This document shows positions 23,150 through 35,069 of a stretch of 64,000 nt of DNA, in pieces (within the stretch, counting starts at the first letter, position 1; each line of letters starts with the position of its first letter). Below the pieces are notes generated by a model. The model was not told the origin of the DNA, made no database searches, and worked only from the letters and a program-made list of their open reading frames with translations. Both the position numbers and the translations under genes were made by a program. This DNA comes from Cristatella mucedo (Eukaryota > Bryozoa > Phylactolaemata > Cristatellidae). The stretch is from positions 5,959,001-6,023,000 of the forward strand of contig WPIO01000016.1 in the NCBI GenBank assembly GCA_009760855.2. Reading direction: 5' to 3'.

Positions 23150-25780
23150 CCCAGGCTAGGTTCGGTCGGCTGGGACAGGACGGCTGTAACGTGGTAAGCG
23201 TCACCGTCTAAGCCGGGGTCTGACCTATTGGCATGGCCAGATATGCGGTGACGAGAGGTCACCGGGGCTCTTGGGTAGGGGAAGTTGGCCGAGTAAGTCG
23301 AGGTGTTGGAGGCTCCCGATCTCGCCGAGTTATGCGCCTGGATGGGTGCAGGCGTGCTCCGGCGATGCGGCCGCGCACGCAAGACAACGAGTGCCTAAGG
23401 CCCCGAGCGGAGCTGGATAGCACGCTCGTTATTATGACTTGTATATTCCGCGTTCCCCGTGTAGCGTGTTCGTGGCCCCCCTTGAGTTGGCGTCTTTCGG
23501 CGGAAGCTCTCGACTGCGGTAGGCGTCGACTCCCACTAGCTAAGCAGTTACTCAGCTAGCCGGATCTTTTACTGCGTACGCCCGTACTGTTGGAACGGAG
23601 TCGGTATAACGGCGGGACATCGGAAGCCGACTGACCAACTAATGTTTGTTCGCGCTTGCTTCGTCGTCTCGCGCCCAAATAGTTTACTTTGTATAGAATC
23701 CCCCCCCCTTTAGACTTGTTTAGTTCCCCTGCTCTTGTTGGCGCATGCGATATTATTAAGAGGTCTAACCTGGCGGCCGCTCGTCTTACCCTAGCTCAGC
23801 GGCATGGCGAGCGGCAAAGTGGCCTGAGCATGGCAGGGCTTGGGGGGATTAGCCTTTGACCCCTGGAACTCGGCTACGCATAAGTACATAACTTTCGGAG
23901 CTTCTCATTAATGTCATTGTCGCTCAGCGATCTCCTGGTGCTCGAGCGCGTCGCACGAAATAGCTGGCACCAAAAACTACCGAGGACAGGGTCCGCGCCG
24001 CGCCGCGCCGCACTCAATCGCCATTGCAGACTCATAGCAATAATTCATCTACGGCTGAATGAGCACCGTCTGCTGCTGCTGCTGCTCACTCGGACCAGTT
24101 TTCCCGCGCGAGGCCAGTAACTTGCACGCCTCTTGGCTCCTCTCGGCTGCCCCAGACACCGCAATCTATTCGGTACGACTGATCGAATAGGTTGCGTGTT
24201 GAGGGAGGAGTGCGGCGGCCTGGCTCTGTCAGGCAATCTTTTCTATGATTCTCCGCTGCGCATTCGGCGACGCACAACCACCGTGGAAGGAATCTCGCGG
24301 ACGGCACAACGACATTCTCGCGGACTCTCCGAGACTGCTCCGCCGCCGCGCTTCGGCCAAAAGAAGTTCCTGCGAAGCGAATGCGTCAGTTATTATTAGT
24401 ATTACTATTATTGCTGTACGTAGCTTCTCCTTGGAAAACTCTAGATGCTCGGAGGAGAGCGCGGTCGCGATCATAAGTGCTACCCGTTTCCTGTAGATGC
24501 GACGGCACTACCTGCACAATTCAGCCCCTAATCCTCCCCAGCGGCGATCCCAAGGGCCATTCCAGTACGTTTCGTCGGCGCCGCACCACCACGCGCCGAC
24601 TAGCTTGAGCTGCTCAGACCGAGGCTGCTCTATTCCCTACCTGAATGACATAAACCGCCGGGGAGTCGCCGGTCTCACAGCGCAGCCCGCACCGCTGCGC
24701 CGCCCGCGCGGCTGGCCAATCATAGCGTGGGTCGCGCGACCTCCCCGCCAACCTCCCGCCCACCCGTCCACAGCGTCGCTAATTAGGTCGCGGGGAATTC
24801 TTCCAGCCTGTCCGTCGGCACCGCGCACGCGCACCATCCGACCTCGCTCTTCCTCTTCCTCGGAGAGACTCGCGCCCGCCACGGCGAGCGCATCCGACGC
24901 GCGCATCCGCCGCGCAACCCCTGCGCGTCTCTGAGCTGCCGCCGCCGCCGCCGCTGCTGCTCGGCGCTCGCTCGGCGCTTCCTGCTCTCGCGCGGCGAGC
25001 TCGTCCTGCGACCTGCGCGCCGCCCGCTTCGCATGACTCGACGACGAAGGCGACTCCTGCGCTCCGCGAGGCGCCGCCGCTGAGCTCGAGCGCCGGACTC
25101 GGACTCGCGAAGCGCGACCCAGGTCATGCGACTCACCCAGCCATCCTGCCGACGGCGTTCGCCCGCGTTTCGCTGCCGACGTCGTCTGCGCGCCTAGCTT
25201 CTGCGCGACGCGAGTGGGACGAGCCGATTCTGGAAGCGCCGCGCAGCAGAGCGCCTCGCCTCCGCTCGCCAGCGCGGAGCTGCAGCTCGCTCGCGGGCGC
25301 CCGCCGCCGGGCGACGCGACGCAACGCCAACCGGCGTCGCATTGTTAATATTAAGCCGAACCATGAGCTGGGCGCGGCGGGCGCAGCGACGGCGCCGCCG
25401 AGGCTTCGTTTGCAGGGCGCGGTCGGGAGTCGCCGCCGAGGCGGCCCCACCCTCGAAGCTGATGTCGATTGAAAGAGAGAGCTGTTTGGCCAGTCGCAGC
25501 GCAAACATTGGCTCGCAGGAAATCGCGTCACGGACGGCCGCATGGCTGCTCGCGCCCACTACGCGAGCGACGTCGGCCAGCGGGACTCGAGCGGCCGCCG
25601 ACCGACGCACAGTGTGAGTTCGCGAGGGTGAGTGACGCCGGCGGAGGTGGCGGCGAGCTCGCGTCGGCGCCAAGCGGAAGCGTGACTTGCGAGCGATCGA
25701 GCGACAGCGAGCTCTGTCTCTGTCGTCTCTTTCGCGTGTCTCTGTCTCTGCGTCTCCCTGTCACTCTGTCTCTGTTTTCC
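23150..25780. other. GC-rich intergenic DNA, no gene recognised
   Basis: Becomes strongly CpG-rich from about 24.5 kb, with long overlapping Arg/Ala/Pro ORFs on both strands that share no domain. It may include an unassigned promoter, but there is no coding exon I can defend. Confidence 0.4.
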
Positions 25781-25799
25781 TGCCCCTATCTCTCCCTGT

Positions 25800-25837
25800 C
25801 TATTTCTCTCTCTCGCATCTCTCTCTCTCTCTCTCTC

Positions 25838-25931
<94 letters not shown>
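25800..25931. repeat. (CT)n microsatellite
   Basis: About 130 bp of CT dinucleotides inside CpG-rich DNA, preceded by CTGT-type units. Confidence 0.95.
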
Positions 25932-25932
<1 letters not shown>

Positions 25933-25934
25933 AC

Positions 25935-27000
25935 CACCGCCGCGACTCCCGAGGGTGGCCAAGCGCGTTTCGAGATTACCCGGAAGCGTTCGGGTGCTAA
26001 GCGAGGCAGGCGGCGCGGCTAATCGCTCGCGCTCGGCACCGCCCATTCGACATTCCCGGTCGCCGGCCCACGCCTGCCCACGCAGCCGTCGCGCCCCTAG
26101 CGTCCGTAGTCATCCGGGAAATAGCGCCGAATCGGCCCTCCGGATGGCGGCTGCGGTTGCCGGCGGCTCGTCGCGTCCCCCAACCGAGTCTTGTGCGGCC
26201 CGATTGGACCGGGCCGCGATTGGACCGGCGTTCGGCGCTGCTCGATCTCGCCGGCGCTCCCGGAGCACGTCCGTCCGGACGGGGCGCCGACTAAGGGCGG
26301 CCACGCTGGAGCCGGAGCCGGTGGTTCTGCTGCGAACAGAATGGAACGGAGCACCACGCGGTCATTCCGAACGGCCACGCGCCGGCGGCGCTGCTGGAGA
26401 GGCCGACTGAGCGTTCGCGTCGTCGGCGCCCTCACTCAATGTCGGTTTCCATTGGGTGCGTAGTTTTTGTTTGGTGATTACTTCTTTTTTTATACAGAGT
26501 TCGACCTAAGGAATTCTTTCTAGACAGGTTTATAGCGGCCTGCCGAGAGTCGCGCCTCCGACACGCTGACTCAGGTTGGCCGCGTAGGCGGACGAATTTC
26601 TTTTCGATATTGCGAAAGAGGCTTTCGGGAAGCTTCGGCCTTCGGCACGCACTGCAGCTAAGGGAATTCCAGAAAACTCTCAAAGAGCTAATCTGTCAGT
26701 TGCTCGAGCAAGTAAAATGTCGGTGTAATAAAGGATGGAGAAATGACTCAAACGCGACTTCGAAAATGAGCGGCGCGAGTCGCATCGAATTATTCACTGC
26801 GAGACCAATTGTTGCCTACTTAGAACTATTGGCGGCGGCGCCTTCGCTACGGCCTGAGCATCCGAAGGTTGACCTCTTGGTTCCCGGATTCAGCCGTAAA
26901 TTACTAATAGGGAGCGAGGGCGCTCGAGCCGGCCGAGGAAAAGCGAATAACGCATATCTGCGTGCGTCGGCCGCAGTAGTAAGCGGGCCGTGCGTGTGCG
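25935..27000. other. CpG-rich DNA; possible LINE relic near 26550-26690
   Basis: Mostly GC-rich without genes. On the minus strand around 26683-26560 the sequence reads RVFWNSLSCSACRRPKLPES then LFRNIEKKF, faintly like the C-terminus of a non-LTR retrotransposon ORF. Too short to classify. Confidence 0.3.
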
Positions 27001-27004
27001 TGCG

Positions 27005-27133
27005 GTGTAGCAGTGGCCCTGCGGTGCTGTAATAGTGGCCCTGCGGTGCTGTAATAGTGGCCCTGCGGTGCTGTAATAGTGGCCCTGCGGTGCTGTAATA
27101 GTGGCCCTGCGGTGCTGTAATAGTGGCCCTGCG
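27005..27133. repeat. 22-bp minisatellite, about 6 copies
   Basis: The unit TAGTGGCCCTGCGGTGCTGT plus AA is repeated in near-perfect tandem. Confidence 0.93.
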
Positions 27134-27149
27134 GCGGTCTCCTCCAGGC

Positions 27150-28690
27150 GCTGACGGCGAGGTGCCGCTTCATATTGCACTTGCCACTTCATATTTGCAT
27201 TCCAGATTAAGCATCCTTTTAATTTAGTCTTTTTTCCGAATGCTTTTGCTGTCTTGTTTTGCTAACGCAAACGACGACCTTCTTTTGTGAGAGCCCCTCT
27301 CCGCACCACCACCCCAGCATCGCTACCGTGTGCAAGGCTATGCCCGGACCGCATACGCCGTCCTCCTGAAGAGCTACGTCTTCAAGCCCTTCTACCACCC
27401 CCTCGATCTCGTAGCAGGAGCTGCGAGCGATGAGCGGGCAGCGAACGGCAGACGCTCCGCTGACGCTAAGAGCTCAGCCTCGGAGCGGCGGAGTCTGCGG
27501 CAGAGGCGCTCGCTCTCTCTCTCCCGCCGGTTTCCGGCGAATGAGCGAAGAAATTAATCGGCCGTGGGAATCGGACCGTGATAAATCGGACCGTGGGAAT
27601 GAGGCGGCGCTGGGCAGCTACAATTAGTGCCGTCTTTAGGAAATCTCTCAAACTATGTCTGTGACATTCTGCAGCCAAACACTCGATGTGTGCGTCACCT
27701 TAGACGGGCTTAAGTCTGGCCAAACAAAGTTAGGAAATAACATTTTAAGTTCGCTACCACTAGTGTGTGCTCGCTAATAGTCGACATTATTGCAAACTCG
27801 TTGTTCGGCCTCCGTGTGCGGTCAGAACTAGGCCGCAAGTGCAGCGCCCGTAGCGGCGCTAGCTTCAGCCGAATGTCGGCGACGCGCTGAACCTTGCGAC
27901 GCGGCTAGCGACGGAGAACGCTCATACCTTGGCATGTCAAGTCCGTAATGTAGACTAGTCTATTTGACAGCAGTTGACTGCGACCGGCGTTCAAAAGCGG
28001 TCATGCCGTACACCTTCGGCTCTGCGGCCTAGAGCTCAAACCAACCAGGTCCAATGCCAATGCCGAGTTTGGAATCCCACTGCCCGCCAAACTCCTGGCG
28101 CCGGCTTTTTATAAGGCCTCGGCCATACATTTTCCCATGGTTGCATAATCGCGAATAACGACTGTCAGCCACGATCTGACTTTTTTTTTAGCTGTCGCCA
28201 CCGTTTCAACATTCTGCGGTCAGTCTGTCTTTCGAAAGGTGCCCCAGCCCGTGAGAGATCGCAGGATCTTGAGTTGGCCGAGTTTCAATTTCAGTTCGCC
28301 TGCGACTGCACGCGCAGGACGATTTTGACTGCTCGCCGGTACAATGGCGGCTCGAAAATCTGAAGCCGCTCGCCTTCGGCGGTCAGCCGAAGCGTCGGGC
28401 GAGCAAACCAGTCACTCTGGGCGAAAGCTCGACCGGGCCGCGCTCGGCTCGCGACGAAGCGCTCTCAGCGTCCGACATCGGCGTCCTAGACCGACACTCT
28501 TACGGCCTCGGCGCCCGACGATGCTTTCGCCTGAGGCATTGGCGGTCTCCCTGTTGCATGACGGGAGGGCGACATTCCTGCTTTTGTAGTGCGATTCTCT
28601 GAGGCAGGACCGTCGAGCCTTTGTGCTATTGTGGAAGGGGGACCGCCAGCCACCGCCTTCTCGCAGTGAGCGTATTTTGGGTGCAGAGAC
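27150..28690. other. No gene recognised
   Basis: Single-copy-looking DNA of mixed composition with short Arg/Ser-rich ORFs; no repeats or motifs recognised. Confidence 0.35.
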
Positions 28691-28697
28691 GAGGGGA

Positions 28698-28861
28698 ATG
28701 GGCGCTATCCACTAAGTAAGGCGGTTGCTCTTCACGACCGACCGAGGTCTCGGGTTCGAATCCTGCTCGGTGGACGATCTTACATTGCCGCTTCGAGCGG
28801 CACCGACAGTCTCTTTAAGGCTCTTCTGCCGCTGTGCAAAAAGAGGCTGCTAAATCAGCCT
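28698..28861 (+). repeat. tRNA-derived SINE, family A (near-complete)
   Basis: An A-box-like region (ATCCACTAAGTAAGGCGGTTG), a B box GGGTTCGAATCCT (28752-28764), the body TTAAGGCTCTTCTGCCGCTG and the end CTAAATCAGCC occur in the expected order and spacing. Confidence 0.85.
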
Positions 28862-28869
28862 GCATCGCC

Positions 28870-29850
28870 TGACGTCTACTTTTGACCTTGCAACAGCGAG
28901 GCTATTTAAATCGCCAGCGACAGGCTCGAAGCTCGGAAACTGTGGTTCGGCTCGACGTAGCTTCGGGGTCAGAAGCCGAGCTCGTGGACAAGCGAGCGTC
29001 AAGTGATCGACTCTCGCTCGCCCCCACCCTCAGACCCCGAAACGCTTAGTGAACTCGCTCAAATAGAAGTGCGTTTGAATGGCCTGGACCAGGTAGGCAG
29101 CTACGTGAGTCGAAACCGGATGTGAGGAGGCAGCTCAAAACGGTGCGTTCCCAACAGCGCTGGATTGATTGTTTGCGCCTAGATCGGTCGAGCTAGGCTA
29201 GCATCAGCGGTCGCTAGTTGATCCGCAGCGGTTACCCGGTGCGTTGTAGTTAGTCGCATCGAATCTGGGGGAGGGGGCATCTTCGTCGACCACTCCCATC
29301 TGAGTCCCCGGACGAGCGACCGGTCTAGATCAAAGACGTACGTCTTGCAGACGAAAGTCGTCGGTCCCGGATGTCGGCGAGTTTCCTTACAGTTAAGGAC
29401 GATAAATACCTCCGCAATTATGCAACCCTGAACATACGACTAGCAATTGACTGGGCTCTATTATTCTCGACGGTGCCGCTGTCGCGGAGGAGGGCTAGTA
29501 AGTTTCAGGCCCATTACTTCGCCGACGCCTGCTGTTGCAGTTCAAACGCTCGATTCAGAAGGCAGAGCCTTCAGAGCTCGTCACCGAGTCGTTCGAGCTT
29601 TGGCCACTGTGCACTGCGGACTACTTACTGCCTGGGCGGCCGCCGCCTGCGGCGGTTCGCTGAGACCGGACAGGCAGCGCTTCGAGCTCCCTGCTTCCGG
29701 CCTAGCTCGGCCTGAAGCCTCTCGCTCAGCAATCGTAACGGCTCTCTGTCTCCCGCCTTCGCAGGAGCCTTCGAACGTCCTCCTTCGCATGTCGACAGCT
29801 AGTCTTCCCGATTAACCGGAAGCTTATCCTCTGCAGAGCCGACTGCGAAC
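28870..29850. other. Upstream region of the first sulfotransferase gene
   Basis: GC-balanced DNA with no repeat family; it probably holds the promoter and 5' UTR of the gene starting at 29854 (inference from position). A short plus-strand ORF from 29371 has no domain. Confidence 0.35.
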
Positions 29851-29853
29851 AGC

Positions 29854-30613
29854 ATGGCGGCTCTGCACAGTCGAGCCGTCTTCGCTGCAGCCTTTCTGGC
29901 GCTGGTCGGCTACGGGTGCCTGATCTCGCTCAGCACGCGAAACGACGTCGCAGAGCTCCTGAGCGGCACTCAACCTTGCGTCGGCGATTCGGCGACCAAC
30001 GTCACTCGTCGGCAGCGCCGACCTTTCGACCTTCCGTCGGCGACGACGACAGTCCCGGCGAGCGGGAACAGCGTCCTGGCCGAGCGGCAGCGGCTGCTCA
30101 CCGCCGGCTGCCGCTGGCTGGTCGCTCGCGGCCGGCGCCTTCGAGCGCTGCGGCCAGAGTTCGCCCGGACGTTCAACGTGCCGTCGCTGCGCCTCACGTA
30201 TTGCGCCACGCCCAAGTGCGGCACGACGACGTGGTTCAACTTTTTCGAGCGAGCCACCGGAAATGCGTGCCTTCGAAAAGGCAGCGCCGCGTCGATACAC
30301 AGCTGCGCGCGCATCAAGTTCGACTCGCCGTCGACCGCCGCCGGCTTCCTGTCCAGCTCGCTCGTGGTCGTTCGCGACCCGTGGCGACGGCTCGTGTCGG
30401 CGTACGAGGACAAGTTCGTCAGGGAGCGTCACGTGCTGGCGGCCGCCTGCTACCGGCGTCGCGGCAAGCCGCTGCACGGTCCGGCGGCCGTCACGTTCTC
30501 CGAGTTCGTTCGCTGCGTGCTGGAGGACTATCGCGGAGGCCGAGAACTCAACCCGCACTACGCCCCGCTGCACTGGCAGTGCTCCATGTGCAAGATCCAG
30601 TACGGCTACATCG
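29854..30613 (+). CDS. Sulfotransferase copy 1, exon 1
   Basis: From ATG 29854 (just before a hydrophobic anchor) to ATC G at 30613, then donor GTGAGC. Contains both PAPS-binding segments. Confidence 0.9.
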
Positions 30614-31277
30614 GTGAGCGTTGCGCGAATACTCGCGAGAATCGCCGACGGCTACGCTTGGGCTCGCTTAGCTCAATTAGCGAATCGCGTCGTCCTTCGA
30701 GCCGTGCTGAGCGCGTGAGTCCTGCGTCCGCGCCAAATCTCGCCGCACTCCGCTCTAACGCCGTTTCCAAGAAAGCGGATCGCTGGCTCGTCGCGTCTAC
30801 TCGCTCGTGTGCAGGCCCAGCGAACCGTCTCGCCAGGCGGTGCACCGCAGCTCGGAAATGGCGACCTCTCTCCCTCTCTCTCTCTCTGTGTTTCTCTCAG
30901 GTCTCTGTGTCTTTCTGTCTGTGTCTGTCTATGCCTATCCGTGTCTGTCTCCCTGTTTGTCTTCCAGTCTATCTCCTTGTCCGTCTGTCTCTTTTCATTC
31001 ACCACGCTGTCGTTCCATGCCTCCCGCAGCCAAACTGGAGACGATTGCTGACGACTTCCGCTACCTGGCCACCTACGTGTTTCCTGACCGGAGCTACCAG
31101 AGGTACAGCCCGATATTCTCGAGCGTGCGTCGCCGACCGGCTGAGGTGAAAAACGTCACGTCGATCGCCTACGACGACTGCTACCGGTCGCTGGCGCCCG
31201 ACACCATGGCCGCCCTCGTGAGTCTCTACCGACCGGATGCCGTGCTCCTCGGCTACCCGGACACACCGCTGCCCTAG
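29854..31277 (+). CDS. Golgi carbohydrate sulfotransferase (CHST8-14 / HNK-1ST-like), copy 1
   Basis: Two exons, 29854-30613 and 31030-31277, give a 335-residue type II membrane protein. Residues about 7-26 (AVFAAAFLALVGYGCLISL) are a signal anchor. The 5'-phosphosulfate loop is CATPKCGTTTW (120-127 core PKCGTTTW) and the 3'-phosphate-binding segment is VVVRDPWRRLVSAYEDKF (171-188), the two PAPS sites of the Sulfotransfer_2 family. The C-terminal block CKIQYGYIAKLETIADDFRY and the end YRPDAVLLGY also match. Such enzymes transfer sulfate from PAPS to hydroxyls of chondroitin/dermatan chains or N-glycans in the Golgi lumen; the exact acceptor cannot be told. The intron is phase 1 (TCG|GTGAGC ... 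CCGCAG|CC). Potential N-glycosylation sites include NVT at 49. AATAAA at 31735-31740 could end the transcript. A close paralogue follows at 35 kb. Confidence 0.9.
31030..31277 (+). CDS. Sulfotransferase copy 1, exon 2
   Basis: Acceptor CCCGCAG ends at 31029. The exon encodes the AKLETIADDFRY...YRPDAVLLGY end and stops at TAG 31275-31277. The pyrimidine-rich CTCTGTCTGT intron end supports the acceptor. Confidence 0.88.
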
Positions 31278-31734
31278 TCTCTCAGCCTCGCTGGCCGCCC
31301 TTGGCGGTGCTGGCCGCCCACACGGCTGCAGTCTTCCGAATCGTCGTCGGAGCGAGACGGCTTCGACGGACGTAAGTTCGCCTGGATGTATGCTCGACGC
31401 TGACTTGAGGGCGTGCCCGAGGCCTCGCCGAACGGTCGCAGCATTAGCTCCTCAGTAACGCTGTCTCGGATGGGCGCCCGCCTACCTGGAGCGGTCGCTC
31501 CCGAGCGAGCGTGGCGGCCGGCGAGAGCAGAGCGGATTTATGATGACCTCACTTTCCTCGGCGACGCGAGTGCTGTTTCGACTGGCGCGCTGTCGGTGGT
31601 GACCGAGCCAGCGACAGCGAGGCAGTGCCGGTGAGGACCGTCTTATGAGGAGCAGAGCGCCTTACAAGCGGGCGGCCGTCAAGATGGGGGCGCTTTAACA
31701 GCCCCTCATTCATTCAAGGGTGGCGGGTTCTGTG

Positions 31735-31740
31735 AATAAA
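31735..31740 (+). terminator. Candidate polyadenylation signal of sulfotransferase copy 1
   Basis: AATAAA about 460 bp after the stop codon; the 3' UTR between has no other canonical hexamer. Confidence 0.5.
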
Positions 31741-31841
31741 AGGAAAACAAGTCACCGACTCCGCCCAGCAGGGCTCTTCAGCAAGTACCGTCGCCTACGT
31801 CACTTCCGACCTACTTTCAGTTAAAATAAAATGTTGGCTGA

Positions 31842-31995
31842 CTTGACAGCCTTATTGCATTAACGGCGATCGCCGCTGCTTGCACGGTGGGCAGTAAAGG
31901 ATTGCCCATTGATGTGCGAGCACCTTGATTCGCGAGATGTTACTCGATCTCGTCGTGTGAACACGTTATTACTACTGGGCTAAGACTCGTCCTGT
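31842..31995 (-). repeat. Family A SINE, diverged
   Basis: Reverse-strand order GCTGACTTGACAGCC, AACGGCGATCGCCGCTGCTTG, GGGCAGTAAAGGATTGCCC, then a weak B-box region. It lies just downstream of the sulfotransferase polyadenylation signal. Confidence 0.6.
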
Positions 31996-32024
31996 GCAGT
32001 TTTGGCAAGCAGATACAGCGCCGA

Positions 32025-32156
32025 GCTGGTTTGGTCTAGAGGTTAAGGTGCTCGCCCCGACCTAGGTCTGACTGAGGTTGTGGGCTCGAGCCCCGAGGCA
32101 TATGTGAAGCGCCTGAATAGAGATAAGTTCTCTTGGGGCCCTATATATATATATGA
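32025..32156 (+). repeat. tRNA-derived SINE, family B, with LINE-like tail
   Basis: An A-box-like TGGTCTAGAGGTTAAGGTGC and a B box GTGGGCTCGAGCCCC are followed by GAAGCGCCTGAATAGAGATAA then GTTCTCTTGGGGCCCTAT. The last part copies the stem-loop end of the L2-like LINE family, as expected of a SINE that borrows LINE reverse transcriptase. The tail runs into (TA)n. Confidence 0.82.
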
Positions 32157-32159
32157 ATT

Positions 32160-35060
32160 ATATTTGTTTTAGATGGATAAAAATAGCTCAACTTTGCGAA
32201 CTAGGCACTGAATGCAGCTGAACAGTTACCGTGTCAGAGAGCTTTGGTCAGAAAGATTAATAGTGAAGTGGCGCCACATCCGTACTAGCAAACGATACGA
32301 ACCTCAAAAGATCAGCATGGAGGACAGCATTAGTAAATACCAAATACGCGGCCACACGAACAGCCGCGAACCCAACGGCTAGCACACATGCACACCAAGC
32401 AGTCTCTCATACAGAACAGTCCGCGACGTTCAACTACGATTTTACACCAGTCATAGGAAGCAATTTCAAATATTACCGTAATGTTCGAGCACCTTGAGCT
32501 ACCTGAGAGCACCTTGAGCTACCCTGAGCTACGACCCAGCAGAGGAAATGTTGGCTTACTTTAACAGCATCCTTTATAATAAGGGCGGACGAGCCGGAGA
32601 GGTCATCACTCTCGCTGGCAGCGGGCAATACATAATTAATATTTATAAGTTAATAATTAATATAATAAACAATACTTGCCTGCTGCAAGGTTCGAGCTCG
32701 CGTACTCGGTCAGCAAAGGGCGAGCACCTTACCCCCAGGGCGGCGAATTTGAATGTGCAATCTCGGCATGGCGCCTGCGAATTCACCGCTGTTAGGGCTA
32801 AACTAGAAGTCTGTCTGGTCGAGGCCGTACAACGTGCTTGCGAAGCGCCAGATCGCCTCGAGGCTGGCTGACTGACTGCTGGTTGGTGCCAGTGCTCTCT
32901 AGACGTTCGTGCACTTGCCGTTTCAAGCTCGTGGGAGGGTAAAGACAGATAGACGTAAGCGTGAGCAGTAAAGTAATAGCGACATATTTTTTGAGCGTTA
33001 ACGTATGCACGTCTCGCATGCGCCGACTGTGCATACGAGCAGTTGTCACTGCTCTTAGCATCGATGTGTCATCACTGACCGGAGCTCGTGGGATCCTCCG
33101 GTGGAGAAACCAAGCGACCAATGAACGGCGAGCGATGCGAAACACCACGACGGAGCGGTGGAGGCGGCTCAGAGCAGCCGCCGCTTGCAGAGATTGAGGC
33201 GCCAGGAGAGCGACAAGTGGGACTTGGCAACTTTCGTGTGCTTTTTTGCGAAAGTAAACGAGGGTTGTGTGACCTTGACCTTACACGGGGCGCGACGCGA
33301 CCTTGCACCAATCAAGGACATCTTCCTCTTCTTCTACGAGCTCTCCAACGCGAAGACCGAAAGACTCCAAAAGAAGCTCCTCGTCGACGTAATCAGAGAG
33401 TCGGGGGGGTGGGGCGAGTGGGTTTCGGAGGGGGCTGTGGGCGAGAGGGTGTGGGAGTCGGGGTAAGATGATTTCTTTGGTTTCAGTTTTTTATTTTAGT
33501 AGATTCCGTAGCAGAGATGGAGGGGGAGCAACGGTGCTTATGCGGGGTGGGCGAATCTTCAGCTTCCAGCAGAGTCGGCGTCTATCTCATAGCGGAGGGG
33601 TGGGGCCATCTCGCTGAACGGGAAGTTCGGGAGGCAGCACCCCTGAGTAATGCAGCTCCGCGTCGGTCGCGGCGGCCTGAAAGGAGCCCTTGCTGGAGCT
33701 CATAGGCTATAGTATTGCCACAATTCGCATCCTTTATTTAAACCATCTCAACAACCCGGTGAGCAGGCTCTAGATGCGGCTATCCATCATGCCAGCGCTA
33801 GCCAATCGAGACGCTTCATTTCCAGCATAGGGAGAATGCCAGCGCAGAGAATCAGTTCTCTTGGGGTGATACACCATTGTGATACATGTTTGACTTTTTC
33901 GTGCTGTTGCTATCGATCTTTGCAAGTCCTACGACTCGTAGCATTCGGCCACGTCAGCCGTACGTGCAGCACCAACGCAGTGTGATCGTTTCGTTAAACT
34001 GCACAAGCTCCTCAAACACAATATCCTAGTTAAGTGCTCAACTTCCTGCTGACGATCGATAGCTTTCACAAAAATGTACTGGCAATAGTGCTAGTATTAA
34101 TATAAAGTAGTATTATTAATAATGCTAGTGTTAGTACTATCCTTTTCCTTATCTTCAGCATGCCTAAAATAAGAAGACTGTGTGTTCGATGAAACCATCG
34201 GCACCTAACCTCTCGGCTGTTTCAAGTAAAAATTGAGCTTAGTTGGAGGGTAGCGCACAGGCTCTCTGCCAAGAGAGGGAATAGGCAGCACGGCATTACA
34301 TTTTCGACGCTTTCGTGTTAGACCCACTCAAAAGTCTCGCCCTCTGAAAAATTCTTCGTTCGTGGTAGAGGGGGCAGCCATGTTGGCTAAGGAAAGTCCG
34401 CGTCATATCTGTTGAATGGCTGTCTGGGCGTCGTGTATGAGTAGGATTTCCGGCCGAATTTGACGAAAGCGGGCAGTAACGAGTCTGGGTAACGAAGCAC
34501 GGGTTCGCTGAAATCACTGAAACGGACAGGGTGTCTAGCGAGCCCTTGCCAGCGGATCTTTGGGCAAACCAATATGCCGGAGCAAAACAAAGGAAAGGAA
34601 AAACCTAACAAATTCCGTATTACATTGAATTACGTAAATTAAATTACGTTAAATTACGTAATGCGCCATAAAAACTGACTACAGAGAGAAAAAAAGCAAC
34701 GAGCGCAGGCTCGTGTATCGCTTTACCTCACGTCGAACTCTTTGGTAAAATGGGATCGTCGGTATTCGTAAGAAATAATATCAGTTTATGGGTTTCATTG
34801 ATTGGGTCTATTTTCCGCTCTAGGGCACGCATCGCTGGCAGAGATTCGCCCCCCCCGACTCACCCTAAACCCTATTTCTTTCATTCCTGGCGACTAGTCG
34901 CTATAGATTATTTCCCACCGCCTGCAGCGCTGCGGCTACGCCGCGACTGCCCATCGCGGGGCACTGTTCTCCGAGGAATTACGGGAAGGCTGCCGCCGGC
35001 AGCGACTCGCTCTTCTTTTGTTCAGCGCGAGAGCACGGAGGATATTCGCCGGAAGCGATC
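32160..35060. other. Region between the two sulfotransferase genes
   Basis: Contains a family B-like tRNA-derived piece on the minus strand at about 32660-32760 (GGTTCGAGCTCGCG, CCTTACCCCCAGGGCG), a stem-loop fragment near 33850 (CAGAGAATCAGTTCTCTTGG), a TA-rich repeat of TAAATTACGT units at about 34620-34660, and a candidate exon listed separately. No transposase or known gene is seen. Confidence 0.45.
33158..33466 (+). CDS. Hypothetical ORF or exon, unidentified
   Basis: A 102-codon ORF whose middle part (SDKWDLATFVCFFAKVNEGC, then DIFLFFYELSNAKTERLQKK) looks protein-like. The 33321-33400 stretch ends nearly every codon in C or G, as in the real exons of this window. A TTGCAG acceptor-like site at 33185-33190 could make it an internal exon. 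No family was recognised and the C-terminus becomes Gly/Trp/Val-rich in a G-rich tract, so the true end is unclear. It may be chance. Confidence 0.25.
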   Translation: MEAAQSSRRLQRLRRQESDKWDLATFVCFFAKVNEGCVTLTLHGARRDLAPIKDIFLFFYELSNAKTERLQKKLLVDVIRESGGWGEWVSEGAVGERVWESG

Positions 35061-35069
35061 GGTATAGAT

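Noticed and set aside
25469-26410. 313-codon plus-strand ORF
   Set aside because: Runs through a (CT)n array and CpG-rich DNA; no domain on either side of the array.
26560-26690. FWNSL motif as a LINE C-terminus
   Set aside because: Too short and without neighbouring LINE blocks; kept only as a low-confidence note.
28698-28861. Possible tRNA gene
   Set aside because: A and B boxes are present, but no cloverleaf with acceptor stem closes, and the shared non-tRNA body identifies a SINE. The same applies to 13.2, 32.0, 47.3 and 59.1 kb.
29824-30573. 249-codon minus-strand ORF over the first sulfotransferase
   Set aside because: Antisense shadow created by GC-rich codons; the plus strand carries both PAPS sites.
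33158-33290. Faint resemblance of the hypothetical ORF to the start of SRP14
   Set aside because: Only a handful of scattered matching residues, and the downstream sequence does not follow that family.
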